Source: Berberis thunbergii
Taxonomy: Eukaryota > Streptophyta > Magnoliopsida > Ranunculales > Berberidaceae
Length of the DNA: 64,000 bases
Direction of reading: 5' to 3'
Assembly (NCBI GenBank): GCA_003290165.1
Contig: QNQO01007604.1
Location: 1 to 64,000, forward strand
Of this stretch, positions 57,420 to 64,000 are shown one piece after another. Below the pieces are notes generated by a model. It was not told the origin of the DNA and searched no databases. It saw nothing but the letters and a program-made list of their open reading frames with translations. Position 1 is the stretch's first letter; each line of letters begins with the position of its first letter. A program made the translations under genes and the position numbers.

Positions 57420-57556
57420 GAGTAAGGCTAACTGGCGAGGAAACCAGCGAGGGACCCTCCATTCCCCTTGTGATATGTGTCTTTCATTTCCTGCACGCAT
57501 CGTGAGAGAAATGAAAGGTCCTCCCTCGCTGGTTTCCTCGAGAATTAGAGTTTCCC
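57420..57556. mobile_element. Hairpin MITE copy E
   Basis: The nonamer ataaaaata flanks it exactly (57411-57419, 57557-57565). The inverted right end is GGGAAACTCTAATTCTCGAG. Arms GAGGAAACCAGCGAGGGA and TCCCTCGCTGGTTTCCTC pair perfectly, and the core pairs less well. Confidence 0.9.
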
Positions 57557-57654
57557 ATAAAAATATGAACAATTCTCATTTAGGATAGGACAACCATTCA
57601 GAATGCAAAGCGTGTGTGGAAGCCGGCAGGCAGGAGTGTGCAATTTAACTGAGC

Positions 57655-57760
57655 AATGTCACAGTGAAACTGTGTCCCACTGAGTTAGCCTCATCAGTCA
57701 GTGTCATCAAAACAGCCTGATCTAGCCAAGATGTCACAGTGAAACTGTGTCCCACTGAGT
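57655..57760. repeat. Two direct copies of a 30-base block with a palindromic core
   Basis: The block beginning TGTCACAGTGAAACTGTG and continuing TCCCACTGAGTT occurs at 57657 and 57731, identical in both. Its core CACAGTGAAACTGTG is an inverted repeat. The intervening 44 bases are unique. Confidence 0.85.
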
Positions 57761-57910
57761 TCGCATATAAAAACTCCAGGTAGACTTACTCAGAAGCCAT
57801 ATTTGCTTGACAAAGGAAAAATTGGCAGGCCGCAAATAAGAATTACAAATTCTGTCAGTACTACATGTACACAATGACGGAAAATTTTGTGGTACACATT
57901 ATATATTAAC

Positions 57911-58077
57911 GAGTGCTTCTAGGGAGTCTGGGTCTGCTGCCTGAGTTTGCAGCCTGAGTGGCATTTTTACACTTTTGCCCCTGCTTTTTTAACTACTCTT
58001 TAAATATAACAATAACTGAGGAGCAGAACGATAATTTCGCCTCCCAGACTGCAAACCCAGGCTGCCTAGAATTATAC
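57911..58077. mobile_element. Short Mutator-type MITE, 167 bp
   Basis: The ends GAGTGCTTCTAGGGAGTCTG and, inverted, GTATAATTCTAGGCAGCCTG pair with their inner sequence (TTTGCAG and CTGCAAA). Flanking nonamers are tatattaac (57902-57910) and tctattaac (58078-58086), with one change. It lies 31 bases beyond the FolD stop codon, in the probable 3' UTR. Confidence 0.7.
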
Positions 58078-58108
58078 TCTATTAACACAAGAAGTAGCTT
58101 TTGGGAGA

Positions 58109-58279
58109 TCAAGTGAATCTATATGCTCGCTTTGCAGAATCTAAGGTGTTGGAAAGAAGCATTGCGATTGTCATGGGTCCTACTCCTCCAGGCACAGGTG
58201 TTATAGCTGATGCTACCTTCACTGCTTCTTCATAGCAAACATCTCCTGTAAGTGTATATCCATGTTCACAACTGGGGTC
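58109..58279 (-). CDS. folD: FolD (methylene-THF dehydrogenase/cyclohydrolase), last exon
   Basis: After a CTGCAG acceptor the minus strand reads [20 protein letters not shown], then [20 protein letters not shown] and [11 protein letters not shown] before a TGA. This is the complete C-terminus of the bifunctional folate enzyme that oxidises 5,10-methylene-THF and opens 5,10-methenyl-THF to 10-formyl-THF. The [11 protein letters not shown] motif is the family signature of the NADP-binding region. The exon is open and well conserved. It is separated from the preceding exon by a 3.3 kb intron that holds a hairpin MITE, a SINE-like repeat and a nested MITE pair. Confidence 0.92.
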   Translation of the reverse strand, partial: DPSCEHGYTLTGDVCYEEAVKVASAITPVPGGVGPMTIAMLLSNTLDSAKRAYRFT

Positions 58280-58410
58280 CTGCAGATTTATTCAGAATTA
58301 GAATTGTGTACTTGTGCCTGCACACGTAACTACTAGACTGACTTCCTCCATAATCACGCTTATTATCTGATACGTGATAGTCAAGTCAACTTAGCTCATA
58401 TATTGGTATT

Positions 58411-58497
58411 GGGAAATTCTAAATGGCGAGGGAGGGGGGTGGGGTGAATGGCTTCACCCTCCTCCCTCGCCCATTCCCTCGTTGTTTAGACAAACCC
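58411..58497. mobile_element. Hairpin MITE copy F, 87 bp
   Basis: Flanking nonamers are attggtatt (58402-58410) and attgatatt (58498-58506). The left end is GGGAAATTCTAAATGGCGAG. Arms GGCGAGGGAGGGGGGTG and its inverse (CACCCTCCTCCCTCGCC) pair around GAATGGCTT. It is the shortest copy and lies in the last FolD intron. Confidence 0.85.
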
Positions 58498-58509
58498 ATT
58501 GATATTTGG

Positions 58510-59495
58510 CTCTACTTTGGAGTGCAGTGTATTGGGATTCGTTTCCTACTGCTTTCTTTTACTCTTTCAGTAAACAAATAGAATAGTTATCCAAACAATT
58601 CTAAATTGATCGACTGAAAAACTTCGAAGAACGGCATAATCCTTTAATAGTCAATAAAGAAGAACCTGTGAGTGTGTGTTTTTTTAAAAGTTCATTTATT
58701 TATTTAATTTTTTTGTAATAATCAATAATCTTTTTTTTTATTCTAACAGTCAGTAAGTTATTGCATGCAACACATGCAATTCCATATACAATAGATCAGT
58801 TCATCAGTAGACTTCCATGTTGGACAATGTTTGGAAGGACTGTAAGAGCATCTCCACTTGAAAGCTCAACCTCAAACTCAAAAGTATGCACCCATTTGAG
58901 GTTCGTGAGTCCGATTTTGTTAACCCTGTAGATCAGGGCTGGATGCTTTAAGGAGGGTTCTACATCAGCAGGTAGGTTCTTTAAATAAAATGCCTTCCTC
59001 CTTTCTCTTACCACTGTTTATGTAACCCAAACCAATGTATTTGTTCTCAGACATGGAGATCAACAGTCTCTGATACTCTAGAGATGATGGCGTTAAAATG
59101 ATTCGGTTACTTCGAGCAAAAACTAGCTCCCATTTTGACTCTTTAATGCCTTTGATGACTTGAGATATATATTAGAGTTTCTTATGAATCTTATTTGGGG
59201 CTTTCAAATTGTTTTTTTTTTATTCTATGATGACCTCTTCTTACAACTGGCACCAAATAAAAGAAAGCTAGATTAGTGCATATGGATAGGAAAGTTACAG
59301 TCACCCTAATAAAAAACCTTTGTGTACATGGTAGCCACTATAGTTTTGATTGGGATTTGAAAAGAAAGACACAAACTTGAAATCTTCGAAAATGAGAGGG
59401 TGAGGAAGTCGGGGAGAAAGAGTGCTTCTCTAATTAGAATGATGGAGAGGAAGGGGAAGGATGGTATTTTTGGGAACAGATTCTGATTCCCATCT
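58510..59495. other. FolD intron, non-coding
   Basis: The frame at 58796-59014 has no recognised family. Around 58850-58990 is a possible MITE (GTAAGAGCATCTCCACTTG). Confidence 0.35.
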
Positions 59496-59499
59496 TCTT

Positions 59500-59875
59500 T
59501 CTTCTTCTACCAATTGTAACTCAATTGGTCGGACATCCATTCTCCTGTGAGAGGTCGCAGGTTTGAGACTCACCAGTTAGGATTTTGTGAGTTTTTCCCC
59601 GATTATTCGGAGCACATGTGTTCTGCCGTTGATAAGCCCCCGAACTTCGAGTATTGAATGCAGCTGCTTAGATGAACTATATTAGAGCGAAGCGAAAACA
59701 AGTCTTCATGCAAGGTGGAGGTGATAACCCGGAGCGAAAGCAAATCTTCATGCAAGGTGGAGGCGACGACGATATTAGGTGGCAACAATATTGTAGCCTT
59801 CGGGTTTGGTTTGGTTAATCCTGTAGGGTCAGTCGTGTAGCCTTTGGGCATAGAGTAATAAATAAATAAAAGGTT
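59500..59875 (+). mobile_element. Possible tRNA-derived SINE in a FolD intron
   Basis: TAACTCAATTGGTCGGACAT resembles an A box region, and CAGGTTTGAGACTC, about 40 bases on, resembles a B box (one or two changes). The rest contains a duplicated CTTCATGCAAGGTGGAGG block (59704 and 59748) and ends GCCTTTGGGC then AATAAATAAATAAAA. The identification as a SINE is tentative. Confidence 0.5.
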
Positions 59876-60408
59876 AATGACCCAAATTAAATATATATAT
59901 AAAATAAATCTTTTTTTTTCATCTTTAATTGAAATTCCTAAGCATCCAATGAATGCCCTGCACCCAGCTAACGAGGCATCCAATGAATTTTAAGTCCACA
60001 CGACAACACAATTGAACTCGAGGATGAGGGTGAGTGTGTTCCAATGGCCCACTTGAAAGATATTACAAATGCATAACTGTCTTGAGTGCGCATGTGGGTT
60101 CAAACCTTTTACCTTAAAAAAAAAAGGTCCTGGAGCTAGGGACATGTGCACAGGACTATTTCATGTGCTTAAATCCACTCAAATGGAATCTCCCATTACT
60201 CTCTTTCCTGACAATGATTTGAACCTACTAAGCTTTCGATTTCTGTTTGAATATGAAAATGCACCATCAAAGCTCAATCAAACTCAAAATTTCTCTTTTG
60301 AGCTTGCATATTTGAGATGCCCTAATGACATTAAAATGGCGCATGGGCATTACCAACGTGACCTTATAGAGTTAGATGGTAGGCTTAATCAAAGCAGAAA
60401 CCTTACAA

Positions 60409-60681
60409 GGGTGTGTTTGGTTGCATGGAGTTCAATTCCATGGAATCCACGAGAGGAGCACATAATTGTAAGGTTAACTTGGTTAAAATGTGGGGGTGGG
60501 GGGACCATCTATCACAAATATAAAGTTTAGATCAATTGGTGGGATATGAACTCCAATAATCATGAGAATAAACTCTATATTTGTGACAGATGGTCCCTCA
60601 CTTTTAAATCAAGTTAGCCTTAGAATATGTTTGCCCCCAATGGATTTTGTGGAATTGAACTTCATGCAGCCAAACACAACC
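60409..60681. mobile_element. Tourist-like MITE split by another MITE
   Basis: The left end is GGGTGTGTTTGGTTGCATGG and the inverted right end is GGTTGTGTTTGGCTGCATGA; both go on as AGTTCAATTCCA. These resemble PIF/Harbinger (Tourist) ends. The 3-bp flanks are caa and taa. A second inverted-repeat element occupies its middle (60471-60620). Confidence 0.7.
60471..60620. mobile_element. Nested 150-bp MITE
   Basis: Ends AGGTTAACTTGGTTAAAA and, inverted, AGGCTAACTTGATTTAAAA continue with GGGACCATCTATCACAAAT paired to ATTTGTGACAGATGGTCCC. TA flanks both sides, compatible with a mariner-type insertion. Confidence 0.7.
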
Positions 60682-60684
60682 TAA

Positions 60685-61565
60685 CTGGAAACATAATTCA
60701 CTAGAAAATAACAAAATACGCATGAAATTCAGAAGACCAATAGAACTGGAAATTAACATGAAAATAAGGTTGTAAATATGGAAGAAACAAGTTTTTTACT
60801 TGTATCGCATGGTCCAGTCCCTTCTTTCATAAATCCATATCCTTCTAGAAGGAATTGGAAGTCAATATGAACAATCTAAACCAGTATACATATGGAAAAG
60901 GGTGGTTGTAAATTGTATACAACAAGTCCTTTTGTAGTTATACAACAAAGACTCTGCTATACCTGAACCTGAGTGCATCAAAGACGATTTTAAGTTTTCT
61001 GCATATTTTAACTCAGTGGTCTATGGGATCTGATTGGAGATGATTTAGGATGAGTGCTTGTGGTTTTAAGGATAATGAGGAGGAACGGGAAGGAGGAGAT
61101 GAGGCTGCGGAAATCTGGGAAAGGTTTCGCATTGATCCGAGGGTGCTCGATGGGGCAGTGGGTCCATCGTGAGGGATGGATAGTGTTAGATAATGTAATA
61201 TTTATTTAAGGGCGAGCTAATCCTAAATGTCTAGCTGAGATTTAGCATTATGTTTGTGGCTTTTGGGGGTTTCTCCCACTGCTCCTCGTTTCTCCCATGT
61301 TCAATGGTTATTAATAAAATTGGTAATTTTTCCAACAGAGAAAAATTCAAATAAAATTGAAATATAATCAGTCTACACATCTTACATCTTTGAGCAAATG
61401 AAAATGGCGTCTGAGATTTGCTCCAAAAATGTAAGACGTATCAATTTAATTAGAAGGTGCAGATCCTTCAACTTTGGATATATTTTCATAAGGTTTGGGA
61501 ATTTAGAAGACTGAGTGTGATCAAGATTGTTTGTACAGATGGAGAAACATAAAATTATCTGAGTA
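60685..61565. other. FolD intron, non-coding
   Basis: No exon, RNA gene or paired repeat recognised. Confidence 0.35.
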
Positions 61566-61570
61566 TATAC

Positions 61571-61739
61571 CTCAACAGGGGTTTGTTCCCACATCAATCA
61601 CGATTGCACCTGGCTTTAGCCAATTTCCTCGGACAAGATTGGCCACTCCAGCTGCTGAGATCACAATATCTGCTTCACAGGTAATCTCTTGTGGGTTCTT
61701 TGTGAAAGCATGCACAATGCTAACAGTGGCATGGTGCCT
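61571..61739 (-). CDS. folD: FolD, penultimate exon (with a probable 1-base insertion)
   Basis: After a GAGCAG acceptor the minus strand reads RHHATVSIVHAFTKNPQEIT, CEADIVISAAGVANLVRGNW, LKPGAIVIDVGTNP. This is the NADP-binding Rossmann part of FolD. Just before the GT donor the family has VE, spliced to DPSC; here the bases AACCCCTGTTGAG contain one extra C compared with the expected reading, giving a stop. Either the gene is inactive or the base is a sequencing error. The exon is otherwise well conserved, and the donor (GTATAT) and acceptor are intact. Confidence 0.9.
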
Positions 61740-61843
61740 CTGCTCAACAGTAAAACATTATGCCACTTTATGGAAAGCATTGATTTCGTGTAACTTGAAA
61801 GTAGTTGTTATAGGAAAGTCTGATGATAGAAAAATAGTGTTAC

Positions 61844-62087
61844 CTGTAAGAGCAAAGAAATAGGCAAGCCAACAATATTGCTCCTCCCAATTACCACAAC
61901 TTTCTTCCCTATGATTTCCACATTGGCTTGCAATAGCAACTCAATGCAACCCTTAGGGGTGCAGGGAACGAACAGTGGCTCCCTCCCCCTCATGGCAAGA
62001 TTCCCCATGTTCAGTGGATGGAAACCATCTACGTCTTTTTCAAGGCTCACTGCATTAAGAATCTTTTCCTCGTCCATATGCTGCTCT
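61844..62087 (-). CDS. folD: FolD, third-last exon
   Basis: After a TTTGTAG acceptor the minus strand reads QHMDEEKILNAVSLEKDVDG, FHPLNMGNLAMRGREPLFVP, CTPKGCIELL and VVVIGRSNIVGLPISLLLQ before a GTAACA donor. KDVDGFHPLN and CTPKGC belong to the substrate-binding region and GRSNIVG to the NADP-binding loop of FolD. The fused frame matches cytosolic/mitochondrial plant FolD proteins. The first exons, with the catalytic Lys, were not found up to 64000; they may lie further upstream or be lost. Confidence 0.93.
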
Positions 62088-62089
62088 AC

Positions 62090-62595
62090 AAAATTTCAGT
62101 TAGTCGTCTACGACAAAGTAGGACATCCATGTCAGAATCATATTCACCATTATCCCAACAATGCCTACAAGTAATTGTTGGACATAAGAGAAGTTGGGAC
62201 TACACCATGTATGGTTAAATTGGATAAGGGCAAGTGTTTTGTTCTATTTATTATTTATTTATCTTTTCTGCTGTATCTTTGTTTTTTCTCTTTTGAGTTG
62301 CTTGCTCATCTTTGTATCACATTTAACAAGTGTTTGGCTTGTCAAAACAAAACAAAAATCCGACCCAATCGGAATTTTTACTTTATAAAACAAATCCAAA
62401 TCCGATCTGAAATCACTTAATTTTTCAATTTTCCTTAAAAATCTAAAAAAATAGATAATATATACCTTTCTCTCATGAATACAACACTTGTATTAAAAAG
62501 CAAGAGAGAAAAAAAACACGATAAGTGAGAAGCTCAAAGAGAAACAGGTAAGATACAGGAAAACATTTAAAGAAAGACAAACAGTAATACAGAAA
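62090..62595. other. FolD intron or upstream flank
   Basis: No coding match. AT-rich. Confidence 0.35.
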
Positions 62596-62599
62596 CAAA

Positions 62600-63420
62600 A
62601 ACAAAAGCCTAATCTGCCACTATTAGCTTGTCCCAAGAGAGGAGTTCAGGAAGAGGTTTCATCGGGACCTTGTCCCAGGCGATGGCACCTTGTAAAGGCA
62701 TGATCTTGATCATGTTCCAAAGACAGTTGCTGTCCAACTTTCTTCCCCCGAAAATTTTGTTGTTTCTCTGCTTCCAAATCACCCACAAAATGATCAAGAA
62801 TCCCTGTCCCATAACCATTAGTTGTTGCTAGAGAGGTCTCTGGTGCTCCATTTGTTAAACCGATCCATCAAGATACCATTAGTGAGAAACAACCACCCGG
62901 TTTCATTAGCAATTGTTGTCCAAATAGAGATTGCAAAGGGGCAGTGAAGAAAGAGATGTGCCATTCAGAATTGCCTTCACACATGGGACTTCCGTTGGTT
63001 ATGATCAGGGCCTTTTTGCAAGGTTGTCCACAGTAAGAACTTTTCCATGCGCTAGAGTCCAAAGGAAAGATTTTTTGTGAGAGCTCGTTTTAACCAAATG
63101 AAGTCGATAGAGAAGGGAATTACAGATTCTGGCAGCAAGGGATTAGGAGAGAGGATGGAAGATAGCAATTTTTTTGTAGAAATCATTGACAGTGAACAAG
63201 CTTGATTTGTAATCCCAAACACACTTATCATTGCTACCATTAATAGTAACAGGTTCAAGGATTTTCAAAAGCTCAATCAATTGGATCACCTTTGAATCTC
63301 TAATCGCTCTTCAGACAGGGCAGTTTGGTTGTTTGCCACAGAGAAACATGAAATAGAGCCCTCTTTGTTCTGACTGATCATCCCAATACGATTCAGCTGT
63401 TCTTGGAGAGGAGGAGGGGA
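62600..63420 (-). pseudogene. L1-type LINE C-terminal remnant (zf-RVT region)
   Basis: Minus-strand frames contain SFLWTLAHGKVLTVDNL-like text (around 63020-63090), an HLFLHCPF segment (about 62950) and ILWVIWKQRNNKIFGGRKLD (62609-62818). Together these resemble the zinc-binding C-terminal domain after reverse transcriptase in plant L1 elements, ending in the W-K-x-R-N-x-x-x-F motif. Stops and frame changes break it. It has no poly(A) in the expected place and no clear target duplication. Confidence 0.7.
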
Positions 63421-63424
63421 ACTC

Positions 63425-63885
63425 CATTTACCATTCTAAAAACTAATTCTTGTGCCCTAAAAAGTAATTCTTGCGCCATTGCGTACTTGGAAGGAGAAAT
63501 GAAGCTATGTTGTCAGGGGCGAGGCATGAGGCGCTGAGGTCTGCAACTAGAGCCTTGGCAAGGTGAAGCGTTGTCGTGGCGGATAGTATGGTAGCCTTCA
63601 CCTAGACAAGTGTGCAGCCCTGCAACGCTGTAAGGTTGGGGTGGTAAAAAAAATGGAGCCTTTAGAGCCTTAGCGGAGTCACGGCAGAGTCCCGACATCA
63701 TAGAGATGAAGTTGAAATTAGTGTCGGAGTGTTCATGAATCATGATGGCTCTCCAGAGCACAACCATAAGCAAGCCTTGAATTATTTGTGAACCATTCAT
63801 GGCCTTCATGTTTGTCCTTCTGTTGGATGATAGATCACCAAAGAACAAAGTCTTCATTAGCAAACCTCTAGAGCATGTGGCTTCA
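63425..63885. other. Non-coding, possible GC-rich MITE end
   Basis: CAGGGGCGAGGCATGAGGCG near 63516 looks like the start of a GC-rich MITE, but no partner end is in the window. Confidence 0.25.
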
Positions 63886-63892
63886 AGAGCAG

Positions 63893-64000
63893 TATGTGTG
63901 TTTTAATACTTCTGTTGTCTAGCCCACTAAAATAGTTAGGTAGTATTTGTGTTTTTAATAATTATGTTGTCTAGCCCACCAAAATAGTTAGGTTGACAAT
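63893..64000. repeat. 52-bp tandem duplication at the window edge
   Basis: TTGTCTAGCCCAC, then AAAATAGTTAGGT, occurs at 63915 and 63967 with matching flanks (GTGTTTTTAATA). More units may follow beyond the window. Confidence 0.8.

Noticed and set aside
57655..57760. CRISPR-like repeat pair
   Set aside because: Only two units, in a plant nuclear context, with no cas-type genes.
60090..60115. B-box-like GGGTTCAAACC
   Set aside because: No A box at the right distance and no SINE body, so probably chance.
60069..60530. 153-codon plus-strand frame
   Set aside because: Half of it lies in the Tourist-like MITE and its nested MITE; the composition fits chance and no family is recognised.
61531..61863. 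110-codon plus-strand frame
   Set aside because: Antisense shadow of a conserved FolD exon.

Overview
The window looks like nuclear DNA of a flowering plant, probably a eudicot. It is AT-rich, contains spliced plant gene pieces and many plant transposons, and has no bacterial operon structure. The coding signal comes from broken or partial host genes and decayed transposon proteins. The only host-type reading frame that is intact from start to stop is a ribosomal protein eS27 copy, and it sits inside a transposon.

Layout. 1-3400: decayed gag-like/coiled-coil transposon protein followed by a tandem repeat. 4930-5785: foldback element with internal tandem repeats. 6105-6223: tRNA-derived SINE. 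7269-7571: CACTA-type MITE. 10485-26262 (minus): pseudogene of the WD-repeat ribosome-assembly factor GRWD1. Its exon blocks are separated by an 8.2 kb hAT element (11542-19699, itself carrying further insertions and a FAR1-like remnant), a small hAT (20004-20351) and a 1.6 kb LTR element (20763-22401). 26277-27390: hAT-like element carrying the intronless eS27 frame. 28110-31175: Mutator-like (MULE) transposase pseudogene, followed by a CACTA MITE. 31883-32299: two hairpin MITEs. 33640-34990: RTE-type LINE remnant cut by a hAT end. 36374-39999: MULE with long terminal inverted repeats, one of which holds a hAT MITE. 40714-41200: near-perfect giant palindrome, followed by a SINE. 43481-55617: a stretch with fragments of several unrelated genes (WAT1-like exons, a PMEI pseudogene, exon 1 of dihydropyrimidine dehydrogenase PYD1). 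A Ty3/gypsy chromovirus (49346-54996) has split the PYD1 exon. 56706-57140: truncated LINE tail. 58109-62087 (minus): last three exons of the folate enzyme FolD. 62600-63420: LINE remnant.

The most distinctive signal is a family of six short hairpin elements (31883, 32124, 35718, 42798, 57420, 58411). Each is flanked by a 9-bp target duplication. The arms match each other within a copy better than they match the arms of other copies. Other notable items are the 487-bp palindrome whose arms show no substitutions, an internal control proving a hAT insertion in one MULE repeat, and apparent gene capture by a hAT and possibly a CACTA element.

The genes do not work together as a pathway. FolD (one-carbon metabolism), PYD1 (pyrimidine catabolism) and GRWD1 (ribosome assembly) are separate housekeeping loci or fragments. 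The main theme is successive nested insertion. All identifications come from reading the sequence and recalling family motifs; no database search was run.
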